From Limnobacter sp. MED105 (GTDB lineage: Bacteria > Pseudomonadota > Gammaproteobacteria > Burkholderiales > Burkholderiaceae_B), in the NCBI RefSeq assembly GCF_000170915.1, contig NZ_ABCT01000003.1:180758-244757 (forward strand): DNA of 64,000 bases, written 5' to 3'. A model generated the notes under the pieces. That model was not told where the DNA came from. It searched no databases and saw only the letters and a program-made list of their open reading frames with translations. Shown in pieces: positions 17,007 through 27,751 of this stretch. Made by a program: the position numbers and the translations under genes. The first letter of the stretch is position 1; every line of letters begins with the position of its first letter.

Positions 17007-20000
17007 TTAGTACAAGAAAGGATTGGGTACCAGGGGCGGGGCCGCAACACCTTCTTCTTCCTGATCAAGATAAACGCGAAGATACATGCCAACCTTGAAC
17101 TGCTGAAAATCGGAAGCATTGTCCAAACCAATCAAGCCACCAAGAATAACTTTGGGCGACAAAGCATATTCGACGGTACCAGCCAGGTTGTAAGCAAAAC
17201 CATTTTCTGATCGACTTGCATAGTTGGGCCCAAGCACACCGGCAGACAGACCCAACAATCCAATTTGGTCAAACGCGGCTTGGGCCTGTGATTGCAACAA
17301 AGCGCTGGTTGGAAAGTACACGTTGGCGTCTTCTTTAAAGGATTGGAATCCAAATGAGCCGCTAACCCCGTAACTCAGCTTCGATTTTTTGACCCAGTAT
17401 TCCATGGGCACTGTAATGCTGACGTAGCGCTGTGGACTGAAGTAGCCACCATGACCAAAAGTGAAGTAACTCAGGTTCTCGGAAAAACCAAACGTATTTA
17501 AACCCAGGCCAATCGTGAAACGTTCATCTTCTTCGTTGATCGCTTTGTAGTAAGCACCAAAACCCAGTTCGTTTTTCTCGTTGTCAGCTACATTCTCGCC
17601 ATCGTATTGATACAGGCCTATGTAACTGTATAGGCCAAATCCGTCCACCTCACGGGTTAAACCAACGCGCCCACCAGTAGAACTTACAGCACCCCATGCC
17701 AAGCCAGCTCGCTCATCTCGAGCACCCACATACGAAACCAGGCTGTCTGTGACAGGTCGCCTTGCAGCTTGAAATGTCACGGTGTAGTCAGGACCTATCG
17801 GTACTGAAAAGCTCAAACCAAGCGATGCATCGGCTTTGTCAATATTGGTGGGGCGTGTTGCTGCATCAAATCGGAACACATCTGAAGCGTAAGCCACACC
17901 CACTTGGGCACCCGAATAATCTTGAGGACCAATACCTGAATTTCCCTGCCCTAGGTTATTAAGACTGGCTGCGGGACCTGCACCAAATCGACTTGTGGTC
18001 GAAAAGTCATTGGGTACATCTCCAGAATTCAAGACGATTGGAGTCACCGACACAGTACCGGTTCCACCCAGAATGCTGCGCTTGTATTGCACTGGAATGG
18101 CCACCTCAGTCAGCTCACTCAAGCCCGATTCGCCCTGCTTGGAACGCACAAAAATACCGCCAGTACCCAAAGATGTTTGCGGCTTGACCAGTGAGCGCAG
18201 TTCATTTTGCAACACCGAAATTCGATCACCTGGCGCATTTAAAGGCGGCGGCGGCACATATCCGCTGGATGGTGCTTGAGATGGGCGCACCGCGGGCGAA
18301 GTCAATGTGGGCGGGAGATTAAACACCGGCTGCGCATTTACTGGTGCGGGTGCTTGTGGCCCACCTTGACGAAATGGATTGCTCGGAATTCGCCCTTGCT
18401 GAAGCTGCTCGGATGCAAACCCGGAACCCGTGAAGGCGGGGCGAATTTGGCTTTGATCCGGGTACAAGGAATTGCTGGTACCGGTCAATTTGACCTCGGC
18501 AGCCAAGGCTGCCTCAAAGTAACTTTGCGCACGGCCAGTGTCACCCGCAGCCCGGTAATATCGGCCAATATCAGCCAAAGCAATCGGATCATTCGGACGC
18601 AAGCGTTCGAGTGATACGGCCAGCTCTCGTCCGCTGCGGAACTCCTGAGCGGCGGCCGCAGCACCCAAAGCACTGCCCAACAAATTGGCATCAGAAGGTT
18701 TGCTGCTTAAAGCAGACTGATACAAACGCAAGGCTTCAGCATGTTTGTTGTCTGATGAATAAAGCCTGGCCAATGCGGCCAACAAATCAGGATCATTGGG
18801 AGTTTGCGCCAGCGCGGGTGCTATTGCATCATAAGCCCCTGCCAGGTCACCTGCGTTTCTCAGTGAATCCGATTGTTTCAGTGCAATGGCTCGGTTCAAT
18901 TCAGCCAACGAGCGGTTTTGATCCGCGCTCAACGCACTGTTCTGCAAACGTCGAATCAACGATTGAAGCTCAGCGGTTTGATTCGTTTTCAACAGAACAT
19001 AGCCATATTGAATGCTCTCAGCCGCATTCAATTCACTCAAGCTTTTTTGGCTGCGATACTGTTGCATCAATCGCGTGGCGTTGTCGATGTCACCACCTTC
19101 GGCATACTCTGAAGCCAGTTGAAGCATCAAATCGGGTTTGTCCGCTGCATCACGTTCCAATGAAGACAACAAACGCTGAGCGTCACTTTTGCGCCCCAAC
19201 TTATTGAGCGTAGCTGCTTGATCCAGCACGGCGCGAAACTCGGTGCGCTGGGTCAATGCAAGTTGATCGGTGGTCAGTTCATCTTTGGGAATTCGAGCCA
19301 AAACAGCTGCGGCACCAGCGTTGTCGCCTATTTCAGAATAAAAAACAGCCGCGGCATAGAGGGACTCTTCAGGTACGTTGTCAATACTGGTCAGTGGATC
19401 GATCAGCGCACGGGCCTCGTCTTTTCTACCCTGCGCGTGATAAAGCCTCGCAAGCTCTACGCGGGCCCAAGGGTAGGCTGGGTTGAATGCCACTGTGTCT
19501 TCAAAATACTGTCTGGCCGCAGCTTCATTTCCGAGGCGCAATTCTCGCTTACCGTTTTCATATGCAATCGCTGAACGTAATTTGTCCAACCCGCCCACAC
19601 CGGTCACCATCGACTCTGGCATAGAGTCGATCAGGCGCTGTGCCTCATCTGCGCGCCCTGAGGCGGACAAAGTCAGAACAAGTCCCACACGGGCATCGGC
19701 GTTATTCGGATTTTTCTGCAACAAAGCACGATACAATTTTTCGGCAGTTTGAAAGTCTTTTTCCTCATAAGCAAGCTTGGCCAAACCCGCATCAGCCATC
19801 TCGGCACCGCCAGGTACTTTGCGAATTTCTGTGTAGGTTTGCTTGGCCTGCGCAAGCCGCCCCTGATTTAGCTGCGTTGTGGCTTGAATGCTCAACGACC
19901 CGATTCTTGAGGCGTTCAATGCCTCATTCCAACGCCCGCTTTTGTCACCACGCGCTGCCCGCCCCAGTAAACCTTCAGCATCTTTAAATCGTTCTTGCCT

Positions 20001-20975
20001 CAAACGCACAATACCCAAGCCACCCAGACCATCTCGATTGCCAGGCTCAAGCGACAGCAGTTGCTGAAAGTCTCGCTCGGCGACAGGCAGGTTATTGTTT
20101 TCAAGCGCCTGAAACCCAGAGGTGATTAAGCGACCACTGAGCGCTTCACGCTCAGCACCAGCATCCCGCACAGTGGGTGGTGCAGCGAACGTTTGAATGT
20201 CGTCAAGCCGCTTCGCAATGACCGAATCGTTTGGATTCCGATTCAAAAATGTGCGATAAAGCGATGCATCGGAGGGGCGTGCCTCCAACCAAATCAGGGC
20301 CTGACGCCAGGCTTGTTGCGCTTGCTGCCCAACCGATTGAGAAGCGGTTAGAGACGAGAGAATTTGAATAGACTGGCGGCGACTGCTTTCCCGATACGAC
20401 AAGTGCTGAGCATAAGCCAAAGCATATCGATCATCGTTCGGGGCCGACTTGCTCAGCCCTTCCAACTCCCTGCGAGCCTCATCCCAACCAGTGCGCGTTG
20501 CGCCCAAGGTTTGGTAATACTCCAACGCCAACAAACCAGTGGGGCGCTGCCCCGCAAAATACTCTTTATAGGACTTCACGGCTTCATCGTACTGTTTGCT
20601 CCGTGCAAGCGCCCGGGCTGATTCTAGCGTAGAACCTGTGTCAGCTCGCCCGGAATCCAAGGCACGTTCAAGTTGCGCAATTTGATTGCGTGAAGCCGAA
20701 CTCGCCTTCAGTTGTGCAAGGTAGTTACGCGCCGAATCCACTCGCCCTTTGTTGACCTCAGCCAGGCCCATGCCTAACAGGGCCTCAGGATTTTTGGGCT
20801 CAAGCCTTAGCAACTTGGTCCATGCATCTGCCGACTTGTCGTAATCGCCGCGTGATTGCCAAAACTTACCCTGCTCTGTCAATGCATTGGTCACCGCATC
20901 TTGAGACAATGCAGGGCTGGGCAGCAACGCTGCAATTGTCAATACGGACAACACTGTTCTTTTTGCTTTCAACAT
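17007..20975 (-). CDS. bcsC: Cellulose synthase outer-membrane export protein BcsC
   Basis: 1322 residues, the usual size. A signal peptide (LTIAALLPSPALSQ) leads into a long array of TPR repeats (about 30-800), a Pro-rich linker, and a C-terminal BcsC beta-barrel (about 970-1322) that ends in Tyr after hydrophobic residues, as porin-like proteins do. The TPR scaffold in the periplasm guides the glucan chain and the barrel lets it out of the cell. It overlaps bcsZ by 7 bp and is followed by the diguanylate cyclase gene. Confidence 0.95.
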   Translation of the reverse strand: MLKAKRTVLSVLTIAALLPSPALSQDAVTNALTEQGKFWQSRGDYDKSADAWTKLLRLEPKNPEALLGMGLAEVNKGRVDSARNYLAQLKASSASRNQIAQLERALDSGRADTGSTLESARALARSKQYDEAVKSYKEYFAGQRPTGLLALEYYQTLGATRTGWDEARRELEGLSKSAPNDDRYALAYAQHLSYRESSRRQSIQILSSLTASQSVGQQAQQAWRQALIWLEARPSDASLYRTFLNRNPNDSVIAKRLDDIQTFAAPPTVRDAGAEREALSGRLITSGFQALENNNLPVAERDFQQLLSLEPGNRDGLGGLGIVRLRQERFKDAEGLLGRAARGDKSGRWNEALNASRIGSLSIQATTQLNQGRLAQAKQTYTEIRKVPGGAEMADAGLAKLAYEEKDFQTAEKLYRALLQKNPNNADARVGLVLTLSASGRADEAQRLIDSMPESMVTGVGGLDKLRSAIAYENGKRELRLGNEAAARQYFEDTVAFNPAYPWARVELARLYHAQGRKDEARALIDPLTSIDNVPEESLYAAAVFYSEIGDNAGAAAVLARIPKDELTTDQLALTQRTEFRAVLDQAATLNKLGRKSDAQRLLSSLERDAADKPDLMLQLASEYAEGGDIDNATRLMQQYRSQKSLSELNAAESIQYGYVLLKTNQTAELQSLIRRLQNSALSADQNRSLAELNRAIALKQSDSLRNAGDLAGAYDAIAPALAQTPNDPDLLAALARLYSSDNKHAEALRLYQSALSSKPSDANLLGSALGAAAAAQEFRSGRELAVSLERLRPNDPIALADIGRYYRAAGDTGRAQSYFEAALAAEVKLTGTSNSLYPDQSQIRPAFTGSGFASEQLQQGRIPSNPFRQGGPQAPAPVNAQPVFNLPPTLTSPAVRPSQAPSSGYVPPPPLNAPGDRISVLQNELRSLVKPQTSLGTGGIFVRSKQGESGLSELTEVAIPVQYKRSILGGTGTVSVTPIVLNSGDVPNDFSTTSRFGAGPAASLNNLGQGNSGIGPQDYSGAQVGVAYASDVFRFDAATRPTNIDKADASLGLSFSVPIGPDYTVTFQAARRPVTDSLVSYVGARDERAGLAWGAVSSTGGRVGLTREVDGFGLYSYIGLYQYDGENVADNEKNELGFGAYYKAINEEDERFTIGLGLNTFGFSENLSYFTFGHGGYFSPQRYVSITVPMEYWVKKSKLSYGVSGSFGFQSFKEDANVYFPTSALLQSQAQAAFDQIGLLGLSAGVLGPNYASRSENGFAYNLAGTVEYALSPKVILGGLIGLDNASDFQQFKVGMYLRVYLDQEEEGVAAPPLVPNPFLY

Positions 20976-22111
20976 TTTTTATTCCAGGAGACTTGCAGCG
21001 CACCACGCTTATCGAATCGGTATCGGCCCTCGACCCAGCCTTTCGCGTAAAGAAACAAAACCCAATCGTAATAACTCAGTTGAGCATAATTCTGATTTTT
21101 GACCTCCTGATGCTTTGCCTTGATTGCCAACAACAAACGCGAAAGTCGAAGCTCTTGCGCCAAGGGTTCAAGGGCGTAATAAAAGCCTGGCGCAGCTGTT
21201 CCGTACCATATTCCACTGCTGGTATCCACGCGTTCAAGCGGTTCACCCAAGCGATTGGACAACTGCATGTAGGCGTATACCGCTTGCATCAGTGCTTTTC
21301 TTTCTGGCTCATCGCGCGCAGTCAAGCCCGCCCACAAGTAGGTTCGAATGGCATCGTAGCTGCCCACATTTCCTTTCTCGATATCTGCTGAAATTCCGTC
21401 TGCTTTCACGGTTACCCAGTCCGGCACGTAGCCCTTGGGGGCTGAATTCACAATCAATTGAGCCGATAGTTCCGGCTGGGATTTCCAGAATGAATCAGAA
21501 TGAGCCTCTGAAAGTTTGCGCATCAAGAACAAGGGCAAATAACTTGGGTTCATTCGATACACGCCGGGCGCCGGATTAAAGCCAACAGCACCGGGTAACA
21601 CCATTCGGCCATAGCCGGGTACATCACCAGCCTCGTTGTCTCGAATCAGTTGCATCAAGGCAAGCCCTTTTTCTTTGTACTCCGGCATATTCCAAAGCCG
21701 GGCTGCCTCGAGCAAATTGTAGGCGATCCACAAATCTGAATCGGAAGCAGAATTTGCATCCAGCATGCCAAACTGGTTAGCGCGTACCCTGCCCCATTTC
21801 CACGCAGGCAGGCTTTGAGCAACGCCGCCGGGAGCCAGGTTACGCTCGGTCCAGTCCAACAATTGCTTGAATCGCACTTGGTCATTGTCCACAAGCGCGA
21901 AAAACATGGCATACGACTGTCCTTCCGATGTTGTAATTTGCTCGGGCGTGCTGAAGTCCACCACACGCCCATCTGCCTGCACATGCTTGGACTCAAATAG
22001 CTTTAATTCGGGCCAAGGCTTGGTGCACTGGCTAGACGCGAGTGCTTGCTGGGGGTTGGCGATCAGCACAAACCCTGCCACAAAAAGCACGTTCAAAAAA
22101 CCAAGAATCAT
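20969..22111 (-). CDS. bcsZ: Periplasmic endo-beta-1,4-glucanase BcsZ (GH8)
   Basis: Glycoside hydrolase family 8 cellulase, 380 residues, with a signal peptide (to about residue 26). The catalytic Glu is probably Glu63 in TTSEGQSYAMFFAL, the conserved family signature, and the ASDSDLWIAYNLLEAARLW segment is the second typical block. It trims or releases glucan chains in the periplasm and is needed for normal cellulose output in related bacteria. Coupled to bcsB upstream (4-bp overlap) and bcsC downstream (7-bp overlap). Confidence 0.95.
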   Translation of the reverse strand: MILGFLNVLFVAGFVLIANPQQALASSQCTKPWPELKLFESKHVQADGRVVDFSTPEQITTSEGQSYAMFFALVDNDQVRFKQLLDWTERNLAPGGVAQSLPAWKWGRVRANQFGMLDANSASDSDLWIAYNLLEAARLWNMPEYKEKGLALMQLIRDNEAGDVPGYGRMVLPGAVGFNPAPGVYRMNPSYLPLFLMRKLSEAHSDSFWKSQPELSAQLIVNSAPKGYVPDWVTVKADGISADIEKGNVGSYDAIRTYLWAGLTARDEPERKALMQAVYAYMQLSNRLGEPLERVDTSSGIWYGTAAPGFYYALEPLAQELRLSRLLLAIKAKHQEVKNQNYAQLSYYDWVLFLYAKGWVEGRYRFDKRGALQVSWNKKC

Positions 22112-24345
22112 GAACGCTTTTCCAGTCTTCTCTGCGCTTTCTGTTTCAACACCCGGTTAAACACCACCGCAAACATCAGAGCTGCACCCAACAACAACAC
22201 AAGGTTTAACCAAACAGTTCCAGACAGGTAATAACGAATCCAGGTCAAGATGGGCAAAGAACCGACCGAGTATGTTTTTTCGTCCAGCAGCGAGGTAACA
22301 GTGCCTGGTTTTGAATAAACCACACTGCCCCGAATTGCCTGAACATCTTCCGGTGAAAGCATGGCGTCAAGAATTTGTTTTACACCTTGATCCGAACCAA
22401 CAATCGCAACCACTGAGCGTTGGCTTTCAATCGGGGACTCGAACCCCATCATCAAACCTGCGGGTTCACTGCCCCGTAGGGAGAAAGAAGCAACTGGGGC
22501 CACCCGCTCATCTTTCAAGGCAGGAATCCACTGATCAATGATTGATTTAAAACCACCACCTGTTTTCACCTGCCAAACCTGATCACTCAGGGTAATGGGC
22601 ATAAACTCGCTCCATGCCTTGAAGGCAGCATCCGCCTCAAGGTTGCCAAGCAGCAGCAAATCCTTGTCTTGAACTGTTTGAAGATCATTGGGGCGAATCA
22701 AGGAGAACCCGTATGCAGGCAAACCTGTTAAATCACCAATACGGCCCAACAGTCTGAACAAATTGCTCAGAGTGGCTGTATCTGATTGCGCAGGAATCAC
22801 AATCGCTGTTTCAGACAAATCGGCAAGCCGCGTGAATGGATACCCAGCGTTAGCAAATGAGGCCAGTTCAGGCATGTGCATGAACTTCGGAAAATCTGAA
22901 ATATCTATGTAGGACTCTTTGTCGATTGCCGCCTGGATATTCGGAATTGGGGCATCTGCACATTCCCCTGCCTTGGGAACATCGAAATGGAAATACAACT
23001 CCAATTGACCATTCGAAGAGAATGCTTCTCTGGGCACTTTCACCTTGGCGTAGTCCGAAGAAATTGGTTTGCCTACCAAATTACGAACCCAGTGTTCTAC
23101 CCTGCTTACCTCTTGTTCGGACCGCAGCGGAATTGCACGAATAAACTTTTCGCTGAAACTGACATTCAATGTTGATTTGTCATTGGCCGCTCTCAGGGTG
23201 TATCTGTGCTTTAAATTCACAGGAATACCTTCCGCTTGCCAAAAGAAGAGATCGGGTGGCATGGTCATTGGTACACGGATCAAATCGGGATACTGTCCAG
23301 ACACCTGGAGCGCGCCTGGATCGACCAAATCACCAAATTTTGTGGGGCGAGTGCTACTGACCCAACGTGGCGCATCGTAAGGCGTCCTCGGACTTAAACC
23401 CACATTGGCATCGATTGTTACAGTGGTTCCGTTCAGGGATTGGGTGCCCAACACCAAAGCCTGTACCGCAGCTTTCAAATCGCGTTCGTCACGACCAGAC
23501 ACCACCAGCAACTTTTTACTTGCATCCCCGGGGTGAACCATCATGGTGAGTCGGGGTGCATTGGCCACTGGCAGATTTACTCCAGGCAAACTTTGCCCGG
23601 GCAACAAAAATACGATCGCGTTGTTCTCAACCGGCAAACTACCAACAGACACGGGGAAAGAGTAACCACGGTAGCTGGCCAAGCCACCCAACCAGGAAGC
23701 CACAGTGCCTGCTGCTTCAATGGTCGCATTGTTGGGAGCACCACCAAACACCAGCGGAACGACGGTAGGCAAACGATCACGGGGATCGAAAAACGGGGCT
23801 GGCAACAAACTGAGATCATCGTTCAATGGCAGTGATGAAGTCACCAAACGAAGCTTGCTGCTGTTGCTGACATTCAGCCACAAAGAACTGTGCGCAGGAT
23901 CTTCACAACCTAAGGTGTAGTGCCCAATCAATTCCAGATTCAAGCGGTTGAACTGGGCAATTAGTCGAATCGGTATATCAATTCGTCTTTGGTTTGTTTT
24001 CCCCGCGTTGTCTTTGACCAAGGGTATCGATTGAACCACTTCACCATTCACAATCACGTTGAAATGCGACAAGTCTTCCAATAGAGCAGGTGAAAAGTTA
24101 TAAATCAAATCGACGCTGGCATCGGTGACCACCTCATCAGCACGCACGCTGAAAGGCACCGAAATTTGTCCATTCACACCCCGAATATTCAAGGCCTGCT
24201 GAAAACCCAACTGACGAAATGTGGCTTCGTGCTCCAACGCCAACGCAGGCTTGACTGGTAAAACGGATAAAAGCAATATCACCGGCAAACTCAATATGCC
24301 TCGGATAAAACAAGCACCGAAGAAGGCACTAAATTGATTAAGCAT
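22108..24345 (-). CDS. bcsB: Cellulose synthase regulatory subunit BcsB
   Basis: 745 residues. A signal peptide ends near residue 36 (KPALALEHEA), followed by the periplasmic carbohydrate-binding/flavodoxin-like modules of BcsB and one C-terminal transmembrane helix (about 712-732) before a basic tail. BcsB binds BcsA through this anchor and guides the glucan across the periplasm. It overlaps bcsA by 8 bp and bcsZ by 4 bp. Confidence 0.94.
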   Translation of the reverse strand: MLNQFSAFFGACFIRGILSLPVILLLSVLPVKPALALEHEATFRQLGFQQALNIRGVNGQISVPFSVRADEVVTDASVDLIYNFSPALLEDLSHFNVIVNGEVVQSIPLVKDNAGKTNQRRIDIPIRLIAQFNRLNLELIGHYTLGCEDPAHSSLWLNVSNSSKLRLVTSSLPLNDDLSLLPAPFFDPRDRLPTVVPLVFGGAPNNATIEAAGTVASWLGGLASYRGYSFPVSVGSLPVENNAIVFLLPGQSLPGVNLPVANAPRLTMMVHPGDASKKLLVVSGRDERDLKAAVQALVLGTQSLNGTTVTIDANVGLSPRTPYDAPRWVSSTRPTKFGDLVDPGALQVSGQYPDLIRVPMTMPPDLFFWQAEGIPVNLKHRYTLRAANDKSTLNVSFSEKFIRAIPLRSEQEVSRVEHWVRNLVGKPISSDYAKVKVPREAFSSNGQLELYFHFDVPKAGECADAPIPNIQAAIDKESYIDISDFPKFMHMPELASFANAGYPFTRLADLSETAIVIPAQSDTATLSNLFRLLGRIGDLTGLPAYGFSLIRPNDLQTVQDKDLLLLGNLEADAAFKAWSEFMPITLSDQVWQVKTGGGFKSIIDQWIPALKDERVAPVASFSLRGSEPAGLMMGFESPIESQRSVVAIVGSDQGVKQILDAMLSPEDVQAIRGSVVYSKPGTVTSLLDEKTYSVGSLPILTWIRYYLSGTVWLNLVLLLGAALMFAVVFNRVLKQKAQRRLEKRS

Positions 24346-26551
24346 CTTTGACTCTAATTCTTAGAATTGAGAAAACACGTTGTTTAAGACCAATCCAAAT
24401 CCAACGAGGCAACTTTCTTAACAGATAAATATTTCCAAACGCACCAATTTGGACAATGCTCCAAAGCGATGAAAGGGAAAGCTTTCGACTGGCCACAGCC
24501 CAAGAATCAACCCACACATCCGCCCTAGCGAAGGTGGCGTTCACGAGGTTCTTTTCTTGTTCAATAGATAAATTATCGAATTGCAATCCCAAACGATTGC
24601 CATTGGCACTCGCTACACGCACGGGCAGCACGAATTTACGCTCGTTCAAAGGCATGACAATGAACAAGGACTGGTCCTTCTGTAAACGCCCCTGATGTTC
24701 AACCTCCAAGCCCAAACCACCCATTGAAAAATCAAGCACCTTGGCTTTGTAGGCACGTTCATCCGGCGTTTGAATACTGACATCAATATCAAGCTGACCA
24801 CGCGGGTGTTCTCGGCGTTGAATGGATTCGCGCGCCACAAGCACGCTAGCGCCCAACAACAACACGTTATAGCCTGTCCAGAACATGTTGATAACGGTGG
24901 TTAAAAACTCATCGCCTGACTCAGTAAATAAGCGCCAAATACCAAATGTAAGACCCGCTAAATTCATTAAAAGAATAAAAATGTAAGGACCTGAAATTTT
25001 TAGGTCAAAGTATGTTTTTTCAATCAAACCACCTTTGGCGGTTACATTGAATCCACCTGCTTTCGGATTGACCAAGGCGTACAACGTAGGCCGCAAAATG
25101 TACCAAGCCAGCACCGTTTCATAAACCTCGTTCCAGAATGAATGGCGATAATTGCCCTGAATATGCGAGTTGGCGGTATTGGCCAAAATCAAAAAAGGAA
25201 TTGCATAAGTGGCAATTTCTATGGCTGAAGCATAAATCACATGTGCCCCAAAAACCAGGTAGGCAATCGGTGCCGTCAAAAAAATGATGCGGGGCAGTCC
25301 GTAGAAAAAATGCATCATCGCATTCACATAACAAATGCGTTGCCCAAAACTCAAACCCTTGCCCAACAGTGGGTTGTCAGTTCTAAAAATCTGGGCCATG
25401 CCACGGGCCCAACGAATACGTTGCCCCACGTGGCCAGACAAACTTTCAGTGGCCAAGCCAGCGGCCTGCGGTACCGCCAAGTAAGCCGTGTCATAACCCT
25501 TGCGGTGCAACTTCAAGGCGGTGTGTGCATCCTCGGTCACAGTTTCAACCGCAATGCCACCTACCTCGAGCAAATGGGTTCGGCGAATGACAGCGCAAGA
25601 CCCACAAAAGAAAGAGGCATTCCAGAAGTCGTTGCCGTCTTGAATCAACCCATAAAACAACTCGCCCTCATTGGGCACCTTTTTGAAAGTTTTAAGATTC
25701 TTCTCAAAAGGATCAGGTGAAAAAAAATGGTGAGGTGTTTGAATCATCGCCAGTTTTGGATACCCCGAAAACCAACCCATGACTACCTGTAGAAAACTGC
25801 GCGTGGGTATGTGGTCACAATCGAAAATAGCCACATATTCACCACTGGTGTTCTCAAGTGCAGCATTGATATTCCCCGCTTTGGCATGGAAATTATTTGG
25901 GCGTGTCACATGAACCACACCCACAGTCTCGCAGTACTCTCGAAAATCGGCTCGCCTGCCATCATCCAGAACATAAACCTTGATTTTGTCCGCGGGCCAG
26001 TCAATCGCCATCGCGGCCAAAATGGTGGGCTTCACCACCTCAAGAGGTTCGTTGTAGGAGGGTATGAAAATATCCACTGTTGGCCAACTTGACGAATCAA
26101 TTGGCAAAGGCGTTGGCAAGCGTTTCAACGGCCAAATGGTTTGAATATAGCCGAAGATGAGAACGATGAAGGCATACAACTCGGCCACCAGCAAACCGAA
26201 ACCGAATGCGTAGTCAATTGCCATTCCTTCGTTGAAGGTTTCGGTAATTCGCCAATACAGGTAGCGCGAGGACAAAACAATTGATAAAAAAATCAGCACC
26301 ATGCGAGTGATAGGCGATGCTATTCGCCGAATCATCAAGGCGAACAGCACCACCACCACCGAGAGAATGATTTGGCTGTTCAAATCCATGCTCAGGCTGG
26401 CGAAGAAAAAGAAAGCGCTCGCCAACACCACAAAAGCAGGAATCAGGAATTTTTTGTCATCAATCAGCTCAGACTGATCACTCAAAGAAGTGAGCGATTC
26501 AAACACATCTGCTGTTCGAGTTCGCAGCGCGGCGAACAGAGTATTGAACAT
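24338..26551 (-). CDS. bcsA: Cellulose synthase catalytic subunit BcsA
   Basis: UDP-glucose-dependent glucan synthase and inner-membrane channel, 737 residues. Family 2 glycosyltransferase motifs are intact: DDGRR near 196-200, DCD at 244-246, TED at 339-341 and QRIRW at 377-381. Transmembrane helices flank the catalytic domain. The C-terminal PilZ domain carries RREHPR at 579-584 and DFSMGG at 607-612, the c-di-GMP binding residues, so activity should need c-di-GMP. The operon encodes its own cyclase. The gene lies 8 bp after bcsQ. Confidence 0.97.
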   Translation of the reverse strand: MFNTLFAALRTRTADVFESLTSLSDQSELIDDKKFLIPAFVVLASAFFFFASLSMDLNSQIILSVVVVLFALMIRRIASPITRMVLIFLSIVLSSRYLYWRITETFNEGMAIDYAFGFGLLVAELYAFIVLIFGYIQTIWPLKRLPTPLPIDSSSWPTVDIFIPSYNEPLEVVKPTILAAMAIDWPADKIKVYVLDDGRRADFREYCETVGVVHVTRPNNFHAKAGNINAALENTSGEYVAIFDCDHIPTRSFLQVVMGWFSGYPKLAMIQTPHHFFSPDPFEKNLKTFKKVPNEGELFYGLIQDGNDFWNASFFCGSCAVIRRTHLLEVGGIAVETVTEDAHTALKLHRKGYDTAYLAVPQAAGLATESLSGHVGQRIRWARGMAQIFRTDNPLLGKGLSFGQRICYVNAMMHFFYGLPRIIFLTAPIAYLVFGAHVIYASAIEIATYAIPFLILANTANSHIQGNYRHSFWNEVYETVLAWYILRPTLYALVNPKAGGFNVTAKGGLIEKTYFDLKISGPYIFILLMNLAGLTFGIWRLFTESGDEFLTTVINMFWTGYNVLLLGASVLVARESIQRREHPRGQLDIDVSIQTPDERAYKAKVLDFSMGGLGLEVEHQGRLQKDQSLFIVMPLNERKFVLPVRVASANGNRLGLQFDNLSIEQEKNLVNATFARADVWVDSWAVASRKLSLSSLWSIVQIGAFGNIYLLRKLPRWIWIGLKQRVFSILRIRVKDA

Positions 26552-26559
26552 GGCAGCCC

Positions 26560-27306
26560 CTATTTTTCGAGAAGCTTGTCTGCAAGTGCGCGCAAATCCT
26601 GCGACGCTTGCGATTTGGGATCATATTCAAACACTGTCTTACGAAATGCCAACGCTTCACTGACTGCAAGGTCTTGGTGAATCACAGTCATGAACTCTCG
26701 AGGATAGTCAGACCGCAAAAGCAGTAGTACATCTTCGGAGAGCTCTTTCAAAGGGTTGATTTGATTCACCACCAGGCGCAAATCTGGAGAAAACCGCGCA
26801 CCTTGTGAATAGCGACCAAACAAACCAATCATTCGAGGAAAGGTTGCAAACGACGCGGCATCGGCCAACACAACAGCCAAGACACGATCAGCAAAATGAG
26901 TGGCTTGGCGAAAGTAAAGCGAAGGTCCTGGAGGCGTGTCGATTAAGACGATTGTGTCGGGTGGCATCCCGAGGCGATTAATGAATTCTTCAAGAAGGTT
27001 GTCATGCTGAGAAAGCAAAAACTCGAACTCAAGTCGCGTGTCTTCGTTCACATCACCATAAGGTACTACGTAAGCACCACACGCCGACTCGTATCTGGGC
27101 ACAGCTCTGTTCTTTTGGGTCAAGTATGCAGCAAGCCCGCCACCATCTGAAGCTGAAAGACCCAAGTGGAATCGCACTGCATTTTGGGGATCAAGATCGA
27201 GGACGAGCACGTTCTTGCCCACCGATGCGAGGGCAACAGCCATGTTGGCGGTTACAGTTGTTTTACCGACACCGCCTTTGATAGAGGCAACAACAAACGT
27301 TCTCAA
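26560..27306 (-). CDS. bcsQ: MinD/ParA-like ATPase BcsQ
   Basis: 248 residues with the deviant Walker A KGGVGKTT at 10-17 at the very N-terminus and a VLIDTPPG motif near 120. BcsQ ATPases place the cellulose machine at the cell pole or along the cell and are required for secretion in enterobacteria. The ATG overlaps the stop of the preceding bcsP-like gene by 4 bp. Confidence 0.93.
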   Translation of the reverse strand: MRTFVVASIKGGVGKTTVTANMAVALASVGKNVLVLDLDPQNAVRFHLGLSASDGGGLAAYLTQKNRAVPRYESACGAYVVPYGDVNEDTRLEFEFLLSQHDNLLEEFINRLGMPPDTIVLIDTPPGPSLYFRQATHFADRVLAVVLADAASFATFPRMIGLFGRYSQGARFSPDLRLVVNQINPLKELSEDVLLLLRSDYPREFMTVIHQDLAVSEALAFRKTVFEYDPKSQASQDLRALADKLLEK

Positions 27307-27725
27307 ACTTTGTTGCCACCCTTGAGTTTGCCGCCTCCAAACAAGGCCTTCGCTTTTGGTGCCTGCCCGTCGGTGACAGAAGGAGTAAGCCTTGGAGACT
27401 TTCCAATTGATTTGAATATTTCTCGTGCCGATTCCTGAGCGGGCCGTTTCTTTGAAAGAAAGGATCGAACGGGCAATTTACTTTCTGGTTCGGGTAGCGT
27501 GGGCTTGGTCGGGTTTGGAGGACTTACCAACTTCTCAGGCTGAACCGCCGAAAGTGCATCTTCAGCAGTGGCTTTCAGCGGAGGACCCAATCTTGTTTTC
27601 TCGGACTCGCTGACGTTGTCCAACAAAGGCCATTTTTGCCGCACGTCATCGATCACCTTGGTGCCGAAATCTTTGTAGTCAGAGTTGGTTCCCAGCCGCT
27701 TGAACAGATTTTCAACATCTTTCAT
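27303..27725 (-). CDS. BcsP/BcsR-like cellulose accessory protein
   Basis: 140 residues from the ATG at 27725, which has GGGGA 6 bp upstream. The N-terminus (MKDVENLFKRLG, then YKDFGTKV) resembles the short BcsR motif. The remainder is Pro-, Ser- and Lys-rich and probably disordered (KLVSPPNPTKPTLPEPESK, GGGKLKGG). In beta-proteobacterial operons with bcsD a Pro-rich BcsP takes this place; related Pro-rich proteins organise BcsD into an intracellular scaffold that aligns synthases. Position between bcsD and bcsQ supports this; the short length leaves BcsR possible. Confidence 0.7.
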   Translation of the reverse strand: MKDVENLFKRLGTNSDYKDFGTKVIDDVRQKWPLLDNVSESEKTRLGPPLKATAEDALSAVQPEKLVSPPNPTKPTLPEPESKLPVRSFLSKKRPAQESAREIFKSIGKSPRLTPSVTDGQAPKAKALFGGGKLKGGNKV

Positions 27726-27751
27726 TTCAATCCCCAAACATCTTTTTGCAC